Source: Hyphomicrobiales bacterium (lineage in GTDB: Bacteria; Pseudomonadota; Alphaproteobacteria; Rhizobiales; Rhizobiaceae). Taken from it: 64,000 nucleotides of DNA. This document shows positions 26,088 to 34,119 of this stretch, piece by piece. A program made the translations under genes and the position numbers. How positions within the stretch are numbered: position 1 is the first letter of the stretch; every line of letters starts with the position of its first letter. The notes under the pieces were generated by a model that had not been told where the DNA came from, searched no databases, and saw nothing but the letters and a program-made list of their open reading frames with translations. The stretch lies in the NCBI GenBank assembly GCA_900466575.1, contig UBMP01000012.1:170442-234441 (forward strand). The letters run 5' to 3'.

Positions 26088-26645
26088 ATGCTCAAGCTCG
26101 TCATTTCCGGGATATGGGTCGCGATCGTTGCGCTGATCGCGACCTATTTTTCCGTGCAGATGGCACTTGCACCGAAGGTCGATGAAGCCGCCGCAGCCCG
26201 CAAGGCGGCCGAAGAGACCGTGCGCGGCGAGTTGACGAGCCTGCCGGTGATCGAGGGTGGGGCGGTCAAGGGCTATTTCCTGACGCGCCTCTCCTATGTG
26301 GTCGACAAGGTCAAAGTGGCTGCCATTCATATTCCCCTCGACGTGATGATCACCGACGAACTTTACACGGCGCTCGTCGGCGACAGGATGATCGATCTTG
26401 AGCACAGGAGCAGCTTTGACGTTGTTGCCTTCCGGCAGATGATCAAGGAGGCTGTCAACAAGCGTCTAGGCCAGGAAGTCGTCTTCGACGTGCTCATTGA
26501 GCAGATCGACTACTTGTCCAAGGAGGATCTGCGCGCCAGCATGGCGCAGAAGAAGGGCACGATCCAGAGCGGCGAATCCATCGTGAAGGGCGAAGCGCCC
26601 AAGGATGGCACAGAGGGCCAAAAACCCGCTGCAGAAGGCCATTAA
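26088..26645 (+). CDS. Membrane-anchored FliL-like protein of the flagellar cluster
   Basis: The protein has 185 aa: one N-terminal TM (LVISGIWVAIVALIATYFSVQMAL, residues 4-27), a short Ala-rich stalk, a periplasmic domain, and a Lys/Gly-rich tail. The segment FRQMIKEAVNKRLGQEVVFDVLIEQIDYL resembles the FliL C-terminal (lr..l...in..l....v..V.f..f). This would make it a second, divergent FliL besides the one at 3087. It lies 8 nt after the FlgN-like gene and ends the block. The similarity is weak; the call is inference. Confidence 0.5.
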   Translation: MLKLVISGIWVAIVALIATYFSVQMALAPKVDEAAAARKAAEETVRGELTSLPVIEGGAVKGYFLTRLSYVVDKVKVAAIHIPLDVMITDELYTALVGDRMIDLEHRSSFDVVAFRQMIKEAVNKRLGQEVVFDVLIEQIDYLSKEDLRASMAQKKGTIQSGESIVKGEAPKDGTEGQKPAAEGH

Positions 26646-26844
26646 GGATTTGGTAACGGCGCGAAGAAGTGGCGAATTGGCAAACAAAAACTTAACATCA
26701 ATTAAGTGTTTGATAAGGTGTCACAAATGCGCAGATTGCGCCCCTGTTTGACACCCGCGGCGACCGTTTTCCTAACAAATCGTAAATGGGATGTCTCGAA
26801 ATTGACTATGCCCGTTAGCATCGTCTTTAGGGGAATTGTCTAGC

Positions 26845-26877
26845 TTCGCCTCACCGCAAGATGTGGTTTGAGGCGAA
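26845..26877 (+). promoter_or_regulatory. Leader hairpin covering the SD of a small leader ORF
   Basis: TTCGCCTCA (26845-26853) and TGAGGCGAA (26869-26877) form a perfect 9-bp stem with a 15-nt loop. The GAGG in the 3' arm is the likely SD of the leader ORF starting at 26882. The rest of the 26646-26844 gap is AT-rich with TTAA tetramers, likely promoter DNA. Confidence 0.6.
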
Positions 26878-26881
26878 TGTA

Positions 26882-26962
26882 ATGCGTAATGTCTCCGTTC
26901 CGAGTTCTGAGGGCTACACGCCCCTGGCCTGTCGTTCCCCGATCGGGGAGGCGCGCTCGTGA
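26882..26962 (+). CDS. 26-aa leader ORF coupled to the glycosyltransferase
   Basis: ATG 26882 to TGA 26960-26962 encodes 26 residues (MRNVSVPSSEGYTPLACRSP...). GAGG is 8 nt upstream. The stop overlaps the GTG start of the glycosyltransferase (GTGA at 26959-26962). It has no recognisable domain; a role as a translational leader is inferred from the hairpin and the overlap. Confidence 0.45.
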   Translation: MRNVSVPSSEGYTPLACRSPIGEARS

Positions 26963-27771
26963 ACCACATTTCCCATCTCAAGTCTGCAACTGTCAGCCGT
27001 CGCGCAATCCTCGGCCTCGATGTGTCCTGCTTCAACTATGCCGATGCACTGGCTTTCGCCAATCAGATGGCTTCCCTGCCTCTGGGGCAGACCGTCATTT
27101 CCTTCCTCAATGCCAACAATGCCAATATCATGTACGCGGATGCGGAATATCGCGATATCCTGTCCCGGCAGATGATCCTGCCCGACGGCATTGGCGTTGA
27201 TATCGCCGCCACCTTTGTCTACGGCGACAAGTTTCCCGCTAATCTGAACGGGACCGACTTCGTGCCGGCATTGCTCACCTACATGGATCGCCCGAAGCGC
27301 ATCGGTCTGATCGGGGGCGTGGCCGAGGTCGCCGAAAAGGCCGCGGCCAATTTCAAGCGGCACGCCCCGTGGCACGAGTTTATTGTCGTCTCCGACGGTT
27401 ACTTCGAGGAGGCGGATTCGGGCAGGGTGGCGGACCGTGTCGCTTCCCTCAAGCTCGATGTGTTGATGGTCGGCCTCGGTAGCCCGAAGCAGGAGAAATG
27501 GGTGGATACCCATATCCGCCCGGAACACGCGCGGCTGGTTCTGTGCGTGGGCGCGCTTTTCGACTTTGTCGGCCAGGCCGTGCCGCGGGCGCCACGCATC
27601 CTGCGGCGCATGCGCCTGGAATGGATTTTCAGGCTTCTGATCGAACCCAAGCGGCTCTGGCGCCGTTACATCATCGGCAATCCGCTCTTCATCTGGCGCA
27701 CGCTCCGCCAGGCTTTCATCGTACGTGTTCTGGGCAAGCCGTACCTGCACGGCGAAAACCTCGTTGTATGA
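26959..27771 (+). CDS. WecB/TagA/CpsF family glycosyltransferase
   Basis: The protein has 270 aa with no TM segment. Family motifs are ISFLNANNANIMYADAEYRDIL, ILPDGIGVDI (substrate-binding Asp), GLIGGVAEVAE, the LMVGLGSPKQEKW signature, LCVGALFDFVGQAVPRAP and EWIFRLLIEPKRLWRRY. Members transfer N-acetylmannosaminuronate or similar sugars onto lipid-linked intermediates of surface polysaccharides. GTG 26959 has GGGGAGG 8-14 nt upstream. It is not flagellar in type and sits alone with the Wzz-like gene between two well-known clusters. Confidence 0.88.
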   Translation: MNHISHLKSATVSRRAILGLDVSCFNYADALAFANQMASLPLGQTVISFLNANNANIMYADAEYRDILSRQMILPDGIGVDIAATFVYGDKFPANLNGTDFVPALLTYMDRPKRIGLIGGVAEVAEKAAANFKRHAPWHEFIVVSDGYFEEADSGRVADRVASLKLDVLMVGLGSPKQEKWVDTHIRPEHARLVLCVGALFDFVGQAVPRAPRILRRMRLEWIFRLLIEPKRLWRRYIIGNPLFIWRTLRQAFIVRVLGKPYLHGENLVV

Positions 27772-27956
27772 ATTCGCATGATCTAAAGTAGTAAGTTCTC
27801 CGGGACATGGAATTTATACGTCTTGTTCTGTGGAGATTGCGAAAGTCGGCTGTTTAGTTCTGCAATAGCAGGCACCGAGCAGCCGTGTTAACCATTTGTT
27901 ACCCTTGTTTGTTTAACAACGTTAATCAATTCGTTGTTCATTTCAGGGGCATAGGG

Positions 27957-28928
27957 ATGGTTGGCGGCATTTCAATTCGGACTTTCGGTATCGGCGACGC
28001 AGTCTCCGCCTGCCGGAACCTCACACCTGCTAGGTGGGGCGCCGCCGGCCTTTGCATACTCCTTGGTATTTCAACCGCGGCTCTGATCGACTGGCATAAT
28101 TCGGCTGAAGTTGCACCGGCCCAGGTGGTGGCGCTCTCGGGAAGCGGGTCGAACGTCGTGGCTCCCGCAGAGGCCGTTGCGCAGATGCGCCGCTCAATCC
28201 TCTCGCCGGCCTCCCTTCTCAAGACCAGCGCAGAACTCAATCTTGCCGAGAGCGGGCTGTTCGGGGACCGGAAGGCAGAAGAGTTTCTCGCCGCCAGCAT
28301 CGCGATCGCGCCGTCTGATCGGGCCTCCGTCATCGATATCGACGTCGGGACCGGTGCGCCCGCATTCGACGCACTGATCGCCAATCGCATTGCGCGAGAC
28401 CTCACCGTGCAGCCTCCGGCCAACGCAACGGCTGCAGATGCGCCAATCCGCTTCTCGCTTGTCGCCAAAGCCCGCGTGATCCCCGCAGCGTCGGTTCTGC
28501 TCTATCAGGTTGAAGCCGTCATCCTGTCGCTTCTCATGGCAGCCTCGGTAATCGCACTGGGTGCCGCCCGCGAACTCCGCTCAAGAAGCCAACCCATCGA
28601 TATCCCCGCAAGACCCGCTCCTGTCGTGCCGAGGGGCATTCTTGAGCAGATCGACATGCTGGAGCGGATGTGGCCCGAGACCGGCCGTCAGAACGCCATG
28701 CCCGAAGGTTCGAATGATGAACCGGAACAGGTTGAACTCAAGCCCGCCCGCAACATCGTGGTGCGCATGGCCGAGCTTCGCCTGGACGCCCACAAGGCCA
28801 TTCAAGAACCGTCGGAGGAGGCTCTTGAAGATGTGCTGACCGACATGCAGTCGCTGCGTGATCAGGTTCGCTGGATCACTGCCGAGCAACTGCGCCGCCG
28901 CCGTCGGGTCAACAGTTTCGGCCGGTAA
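27957..28928 (+). CDS. Two-TM Wzz-like membrane protein of unknown function
   Basis: The protein has 323 aa. TM1 is at about residues 27-45 (WGAAGLCILLGISTAALI), then a periplasmic part of about 135 residues, TM2 near 184-208 (LLYQVEAVILSLLMAASVIALGAA), and a cytoplasmic tail with a helical C-terminus. The layout is like a polysaccharide copolymerase/Wzz protein, but the Pro/Gly motif before TM2 is not evident. It follows the glycosyltransferase, so a role in surface glycan export is possible (inference). ATG 27957 has AGGG just upstream; an AT-rich 185-bp gap (27772-27956) precedes it. Confidence 0.55.
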   Translation: MVGGISIRTFGIGDAVSACRNLTPARWGAAGLCILLGISTAALIDWHNSAEVAPAQVVALSGSGSNVVAPAEAVAQMRRSILSPASLLKTSAELNLAESGLFGDRKAEEFLAASIAIAPSDRASVIDIDVGTGAPAFDALIANRIARDLTVQPPANATAADAPIRFSLVAKARVIPAASVLLYQVEAVILSLLMAASVIALGAARELRSRSQPIDIPARPAPVVPRGILEQIDMLERMWPETGRQNAMPEGSNDEPEQVELKPARNIVVRMAELRLDAHKAIQEPSEEALEDVLTDMQSLRDQVRWITAEQLRRRRRVNSFGR

Positions 28929-28960
28929 CCCGGCCGCCGAGCCACAAATTTGACGTCTGC

Positions 28961-28981
28961 GAGGCCGCCGTGAGCGGCCTT
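28961..28981. terminator. Bidirectional hairpin between convergent genes
   Basis: AGGCCGC (28962-28968) / GCGGCCT (28974-28980) with a 5-nt loop lies between the + strand Wzz-like gene and the - strand aglR. No strong T tract is seen; a terminator role is likely from position. Confidence 0.5.
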
Positions 28982-29003
28982 CACCTTGCTTGTGAACCAG
29001 CCC

Positions 29004-30026
29004 TCAGGTGGGGGCCGGCCCGGTCGACGCCCGGACGATCAACTCGGCTTCCCACAATTCCTGTTGAGGCAGTTCGCTCGCCCCGCCGAGCGATCCTATG
29101 AGGCGCTGGCCGATCCGCGCGCCGGCCGCCCTGAGCGAGGAGCGCGTCGTCGTTAACGGCACGCTGAAATTCTCCGGACGCAGCGTCGAAAGCACGTCGT
29201 CGTGGGCAATGAGCGAGATGTCCTTGCCGAGCTTCAACCCGGCCTTGCTGATCGCCCGCACGGCTCCCAGCGCCAGCGTCGTGCTGGCACAGAGCACGGC
29301 GGTCGGCCGCTCGGGCTGCGCCAGAAACCGCTCCATTGCCCGGAACCCCGCCTGGTCACTCATCACGCTGTGATGCACCAGATCAGGCGAGAGTGTGAGC
29401 CCCGCATCGGCCAGTGCGTTTTCCAGCCCGATCTTGCGACGCATGGCGAAAGTGAACCTCTCCATGCCGTTCAGCAGCGCGAAGCGCTTGTGCCCCAACT
29501 GCAGAAGCAGTTTTGCGGCGGTGTGGAACGCCCCTTCATTGTCGACATCGAGATAGGGATAGTCATGCGTGTCGCCCATGACCCTGCCATGCAGGAGATA
29601 GGGGATGGAAGAGCTGCGTAACAGGTCGACCCGTGGATCGGGATCCACCACATGTGCCAGAAAGATTGCGTCAACATAGCCGCTGGCAATCAGCCGTTTG
29701 ATGGCATTGACCTCGTCGTCAGGGGAGGCGGGCGCCATGACGAAATGGAAGTCGTGCTTCACGGCCTCCTCGGCAAGTCCGCTCAGGAACTCGCTGAAAT
29801 GAGGATCGCCGCCGATCTCAGGCGCGCTCTGCATGACGAGACCGATCGACTTGGCCTTTCCGGTCGCCAGACGCTGCGCTGCCTTGTTCGGCTTGTAGCC
29901 TGTCTGCTGGGCGGCCTTGAGCACGCGCTCGCGCGTCGCCTCGCTGACTTCGGGATAGCCGTTCAGCGCGCGGCTCACCGTCGTTTGCGAAAGCCCCAGC
30001 CTGTCCGAAAGCTGCTTCAGATTCAC
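29004..30026 (-). CDS. aglR: LacI-family regulator of alpha-glucoside use, AglR
   Basis: The protein has 340 aa. The N-terminal LacI helix-turn-helix is MNLKQLSDRLGLSQTTVSRALNGYPEVSEATRERV with hinge helix KAAQRLATGKA, followed by a periplasmic-binding-protein-like sensor domain (IGLVMQSAPEIGG, LLHGRVMGDTHDYPYLDVDNEGA, LIAHDDVLSTLRPE). It is divergent from aglE. Two identical palindromes in the shared region are its probable operators, giving repression of aglEFGAK and autoregulation. The name follows synteny with S. meliloti aglR. Confidence 0.9.
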   Translation of the reverse strand: MNLKQLSDRLGLSQTTVSRALNGYPEVSEATRERVLKAAQQTGYKPNKAAQRLATGKAKSIGLVMQSAPEIGGDPHFSEFLSGLAEEAVKHDFHFVMAPASPDDEVNAIKRLIASGYVDAIFLAHVVDPDPRVDLLRSSSIPYLLHGRVMGDTHDYPYLDVDNEGAFHTAAKLLLQLGHKRFALLNGMERFTFAMRRKIGLENALADAGLTLSPDLVHHSVMSDQAGFRAMERFLAQPERPTAVLCASTTLALGAVRAISKAGLKLGKDISLIAHDDVLSTLRPENFSVPLTTTRSSLRAAGARIGQRLIGSLGGASELPQQELWEAELIVRASTGPAPT

Positions 30027-30048
30027 CGAACATCCCCCTCCTGTCCTT

Positions 30049-30060
30049 CAAAGCGCTTTG
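30049..30060. promoter_or_regulatory. AglR operator candidate (aglR side)
   Basis: The perfect palindrome CAAAGCGCTTTG, a LacI-family type centre (GCGC), lies 23 nt upstream of the aglR start. The identical sequence is found at 30247-30258. Confidence 0.75.
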
Positions 30061-30246
30061 GATAATTCTACGTGCGTCATCCTGAAGCGCGTGGTAATGT
30101 AACCCGAGATTTGCCGCTGATCAAACGTGAATACCATGTTTTGCAGTGCGTTAGGTACTTGTTGCGCCGCAGCAGGCAGAGAAGTAGAGCCAAAGTTGTA
30201 CGGACCCACTTGACTCCGGGCGGAGATTGGTGGGAAGAATGACGCT

Positions 30247-30258
30247 CAAAGCGCTTTG
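30247..30258. promoter_or_regulatory. AglR operator candidate (aglE side)
   Basis: The perfect palindrome CAAAGCGCTTTG lies about 65 nt before the aglE ATG; it is 198 bp from its twin at 30049. The spacing allows DNA looping by a LacI-type tetramer (inference). Confidence 0.75.
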
Positions 30259-30322
30259 GGAAAGTGCTTTCAATCAGATGATTTTTGAGGCCGGAAGGCC
30301 GATTGCTAGGGAGGCAAATCAG

Positions 30323-31687
30323 ATGAAGAAACTGTTGCTTTTGGGTGTGGCCGTTGCCGCGCTTGCCGGCGGCTTTGCACAGGCCGCAGACCTGAAGTTC
30401 AAGCCGGGCGAAGATTCGAAGTTCAATTGGGCGAGTTACGACGCCTTCAAGAAGGCACACGGCGACCTGAAGGGCGAAACGCTGACGATCTTCGGCCCCT
30501 GGCGCGGCGAAGACGAGAAGCTGGCCACCAGCGTTCTCAACTATTTCTCCGAAGCGACCGGTGTGACGGTCAAGTATTCTTCCTCTGAAAACTACGAACA
30601 GCAGATCGTCATCGACACGCAGGCCGGTTCTCCGCCGAATATCGCGATCCTCCCGCAGCCCGGTCTCCTGGCCGACCTCGCCTCCAAGGGTTTCCTGACG
30701 CCGCTGGGTGACGACACGACGAAGTGGATCAAGGACAACTACGGCGCTGGCCAGTCCTGGATCGACCTCGGCACCTACAAGGGCAAGGATGGCAAGAAGG
30801 CCTTCTTCGCATTCCCTTACAAGGCCGACCTGAAGTCGCTCGTCTGGTACGTTCCGGAAAACTTCAAGGAAGCCGGATACAAGGTCCCGACGACCATGGA
30901 AGATCTGAAGGCGCTGACCGAGAAGATCGTCAAGGACGGAGGTACGCCGTGGTGCATCGGGCTGGGTTCCGGTGGCGCAACCGGCTGGCCTGCGACCGAC
31001 TGGGTCGAAGACCTGATGCTGCGCACGACGACGCCTGAAAACTACGACAAGTGGACGACGAACGAACTGAAGTTCAACGACCCGATCGTTGAAAAGGCAA
31101 TCGACGAGTTCGGCTGGTTCGCCAAGAACGACAAGTTTGTCGACGGCGGCTCCAAGGCTGTGGCCTCGACCGACTTCCGCGACAGCCCGAAGGGTCTCTT
31201 CACCGTTCCGCCGAAGTGCTACCTGCATAAGCAGGCTTCCTTCATTCCGTCCTTCTTCCCCGACGGAACGAAGCTCGGCAAGGATGCGGACTTCTTCTAC
31301 TTCCCGCCCTATGCCTCGCATCCGGAACTCGGCAAGCCCGTCGAAGGCGCCGGCACGCTCGTAGCCATCGCCAAGGACAGCAAGGCCGCTCGCGCCTTCA
31401 TCGAGTTCCTGCAGACGCCGATTGCCCATGAAGTCTGGATGGCGCAGTCCGGCTTCCTGACGCCTTACAAGGGTGTGAACACGGCAGCTTACGCCAACGA
31501 TACGCTGCGCAAGGAAGGCGAGGTTCTGACCTCCGCCACGACCTTCCGCTTCGACGGTTCGGACCTCATGCCGGGCAAGATCGGCGCGGGCGCGTTCTGG
31601 ACCGGCATGGTCGACTATGTCAGCGGCAAGTCCTCTGCCCAGGTGGCAGACCAGATCCAGAAGGCCTGGGACGGCCTGAAGCAGTAA
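30323..31687 (+). CDS. aglE: Alpha-glucoside ABC transporter, substrate-binding protein AglE
   Basis: The protein has 454 aa: signal peptide (LLLLGVAVAALAGGFAQA) and an extracellular solute-binding family 1 fold (VTVKYSSSENYEQQIVIDTQAGSPP, LPQPGLLADLASKGFLTPL, WPATDWVEDLMLR, GAGTLVAIAKDSKAARAFIEFL). It captures sucrose, maltose, trehalose-type alpha-glucosides for AglFGK. ATG 30323 has AGGGAGG 10 nt upstream. The frame is open further upstream, but that part covers the operator. Confidence 0.93.
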   Translation: MKKLLLLGVAVAALAGGFAQAADLKFKPGEDSKFNWASYDAFKKAHGDLKGETLTIFGPWRGEDEKLATSVLNYFSEATGVTVKYSSSENYEQQIVIDTQAGSPPNIAILPQPGLLADLASKGFLTPLGDDTTKWIKDNYGAGQSWIDLGTYKGKDGKKAFFAFPYKADLKSLVWYVPENFKEAGYKVPTTMEDLKALTEKIVKDGGTPWCIGLGSGGATGWPATDWVEDLMLRTTTPENYDKWTTNELKFNDPIVEKAIDEFGWFAKNDKFVDGGSKAVASTDFRDSPKGLFTVPPKCYLHKQASFIPSFFPDGTKLGKDADFFYFPPYASHPELGKPVEGAGTLVAIAKDSKAARAFIEFLQTPIAHEVWMAQSGFLTPYKGVNTAAYANDTLRKEGEVLTSATTFRFDGSDLMPGKIGAGAFWTGMVDYVSGKSSAQVADQIQKAWDGLKQ

Positions 31688-31694
31688 TCATCTC

Positions 31695-31725
31695 AAGGGC
31701 GCCGGTTTTGAACCGGCGCCTTCTT
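31695..31725 (+). terminator. Intercistronic terminator between aglE and aglF
   Basis: A 10-bp GC-rich stem GGCGCCGGTT (31698-31707) / AACCGGCGCC (31711-31720) with a 3-nt loop is followed by TTCTTCC, 10 nt after the aglE stop. Partial termination would keep the binding protein in excess over the permeases, as is common in ABC operons. The 227-bp gap to aglF has no other gene. Confidence 0.75.
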
Positions 31726-31914
31726 CCATATTGCGGAACTTTTGGGTGGCGGAAGGCATTTCTTGCTGCGCAAGAGGAGCATATTTCAAGACATGTCAAC
31801 GCCGCCGCTCGATCCGCGCAACCTTTCGACGGCGGCTGAATAAGAGAAGCATGATCGGCCGATGGTCCGCCTTGGGATCTGATGCGGGACGATCCTGACG
31901 AGGGGGAGGGGAAT

Positions 31915-32925
31915 ATGCTGTCGCAAATTGTGTCGGCTCTGATCGTTATGGTGGTGGGCGTCTTCGCCGCCGCAGCTTACTTTTACCTCACCAACCGCGT
32001 TCTCGATCTGGCTCTCCCCGACAAGGGTGATGTTGTCACTGCGTCGCGCAATCTGCGCCGACGGGCGATGATCCGTCCCTGGCTGTTTCTCGGGCCCGCG
32101 ATCCTGCTGCTGACGATCTATCTGATCTATCCGGTGATCGCGACGCTGATCCTGTCCTTCTACGGCCGCGACGCGCAGGAATTTGTGGGCTTCTCCAACT
32201 ATCTCTGGGCGGTCAACGATGCCGGCTTCCGCCAGTCGATCTTCAACAACATCCTCTGGCTTGCTGTTGTGCCCGCCGCCTGCACCTTCTTCGGCCTCGT
32301 CATCGCCGTGATGACCGACCGGCTGGCTTGGGGCAATTTTGCGAAAAGCCTCGTCTTCATGCCGATGGCCATTTCCTTCGTCGGCGCATCCGTCATCTGG
32401 AAATTCATCTACGACTATCGCGGCGAAGGACAGATCCAGATCGGTATCCTCAACGCCATCGTACAATATTTCGGCGGTCAGCCAGAGGTCTGGCTCGCCA
32501 TTCCCTTCTGGAACAACTTCTTCCTGATGATCATCCTCATCTGGATCCAGACCGGCTTTGCCATGGTCATCCTCTCGGCAGCACTCCGTGGCATTCCGGA
32601 GGAAACCATCGAGGCGGCCGTCATCGATGGCGCCAGCGGCTGGCAGATCTTCTGGAAGATCATGGTGCCGCAGATCTGGGGCACGATCGCCACCGTCTGG
32701 ACCACCATCACCATTCTCGTCCTCAAGGTCTTCGATATCGTGCTGACCATGACCAACGGTCAGTGGAACACGGAAGTCCTCGCCAACCTCATGTTCGGCT
32801 GGATGTTCCAGGGCGGCGGCGACAGCGGGCGCAGTGCGGCCATTGCCGTTGTGCTCATGCTGGCCGTCACGCCGATCATGATCTGGAACATCCGTCGTGC
32901 CAACGAAGAGATGAAGGGGCGCTAA
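31915..32925 (+). CDS. aglF: Alpha-glucoside ABC transporter permease AglF
   Basis: The protein has 336 aa with about seven hydrophobic segments (first two: IVSALIVMVVGVFAAAAYFYL and PWLFLGPAILLLTIYLIYPVIA). The MalF-type EAA loop is near residues 232-251 (AALRGIPEETIEAAVIDGAS, ending with QIFWKIMVPQIW). It pairs with AglG. ATG 31915 has AGGGGAGGGG upstream. Confidence 0.92.
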   Translation: MLSQIVSALIVMVVGVFAAAAYFYLTNRVLDLALPDKGDVVTASRNLRRRAMIRPWLFLGPAILLLTIYLIYPVIATLILSFYGRDAQEFVGFSNYLWAVNDAGFRQSIFNNILWLAVVPAACTFFGLVIAVMTDRLAWGNFAKSLVFMPMAISFVGASVIWKFIYDYRGEGQIQIGILNAIVQYFGGQPEVWLAIPFWNNFFLMIILIWIQTGFAMVILSAALRGIPEETIEAAVIDGASGWQIFWKIMVPQIWGTIATVWTTITILVLKVFDIVLTMTNGQWNTEVLANLMFGWMFQGGGDSGRSAAIAVVLMLAVTPIMIWNIRRANEEMKGR

Positions 32926-32926
32926 G

Positions 32927-34087
32927 ATGAGCATCGGCAAAAGCCTGGCCCGCATCGGCCTTCCCCGTCTGATCATCAACATCACCGTTCTTGTCGTCGT
33001 CGCGCTCTGGGTCATGCCGACGCTGGGCATCTTCGTCTCGTCCTTCCGCGACAAAGACCAGCTGACGGTGTCCGGCTGGTGGACGGCCTTCTCATCGTCA
33101 GAGCGCAACGAGGCGGGACGCCTCGGCGGTCTCGACGCCATGAAGCAGGAAGGCCCTCTCTACGTGATTTCCGGCAACGTGCTGGAAGGCAAGGGCGGCG
33201 CGGTCAATGCTTTCGGCACCAAGGCCGTTGCGCCGCGGGCCTATAAGGCCGGAACGGAAGCCGATCTCGGCGACGGCATCAAGCTGACCATCAATTCGGA
33301 TGGTGCTTACCGCTATACCAGCACCGCGCCGTTCACGGACGACAATACCGGCCGGCGCGTCTATCTTGCTGTCGCCACGCCGCCCGTTTTCACGATGGTC
33401 AACTATCGCAACGTGCTGACGGGCGAGGGGATTGGCCAGTCCTTCGTCAACTCGCTGACGGTAGCAATTCCGGCAACCGTCATCCCGATCCTCGTCGCAG
33501 CCTTCGCGGCTTACGCGCTCTCATGGATGAGCTTCAAGGGCCGCACCCTGCTGCTCGCTGCCGTTGTCGGCCTGATCGTCGTGCCGCTGCAGATGTCGCT
33601 CATCCCGCTGCTCAGGCTCTATAACGATGTCGGCACCTTCCTCGGCGTTCCCTCGAAGACCTATGCCGGCATCTGGCTCGCGCATACGGCCTTCGGCCTG
33701 CCGCTCGCCATCTATCTTCTGCGCAACTACATCGTCGGCCTGCCGAAGGAGATCATCGAAAGCGCGCGCGTCGATGGCGCGGGCGACTTCGAAATCTTCA
33801 CGAAGATCGTCCTGCCGCTTTCCTTCCCGGCGCTCGCCTCCTTCGCCATTTTCCAGTTCCTCTGGGTCTGGAACGACCTTCTCGTCGCCATGGTCTTCCT
33901 CGGCACCGAGAAGGACAAGCTGGTGCTGACCGGCGCGCTCAATGCGCTCCTCGGTTCGCGCGGCGGCAACTGGGAAATCCTCTCGGCCTCGGCCTTCGTG
34001 TCGATCCTCGTGCCGCTTCTCGTCTTCTTCTCCCTGCAACGCTACCTCGTGCGCGGCCTTCTTGCCGGCTCGGTCAAGGGTGGCTGA
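32927..34087 (+). CDS. aglG: Alpha-glucoside ABC transporter permease AglG
   Basis: The protein has 386 aa, a MalG-like permease. It has a first TM (LIINITVLVVVALWVMPTLGIFVSSF), an unusually long periplasmic insert of about 120 residues (ca. 40-155), then the standard core with EAA loop GLPKEIIESARVDGAGDFEIF. It starts 1 nt after the aglF stop. The large first periplasmic loop is typical of AglG orthologues as far as remembered. Confidence 0.92.
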   Translation: MSIGKSLARIGLPRLIINITVLVVVALWVMPTLGIFVSSFRDKDQLTVSGWWTAFSSSERNEAGRLGGLDAMKQEGPLYVISGNVLEGKGGAVNAFGTKAVAPRAYKAGTEADLGDGIKLTINSDGAYRYTSTAPFTDDNTGRRVYLAVATPPVFTMVNYRNVLTGEGIGQSFVNSLTVAIPATVIPILVAAFAAYALSWMSFKGRTLLLAAVVGLIVVPLQMSLIPLLRLYNDVGTFLGVPSKTYAGIWLAHTAFGLPLAIYLLRNYIVGLPKEIIESARVDGAGDFEIFTKIVLPLSFPALASFAIFQFLWVWNDLLVAMVFLGTEKDKLVLTGALNALLGSRGGNWEILSASAFVSILVPLLVFFSLQRYLVRGLLAGSVKGG

Positions 34088-34119
34088 GATAGTTTAAATT
34101 TGAAATCGGACTGACATTC

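Noticed and set aside
26959-27771. Flagellar glycosyltransferase acting on flagellin.
   Set aside because: WecB/TagA/CpsF enzymes act on lipid-linked sugars; only distance to the flagellar genes suggests the idea.
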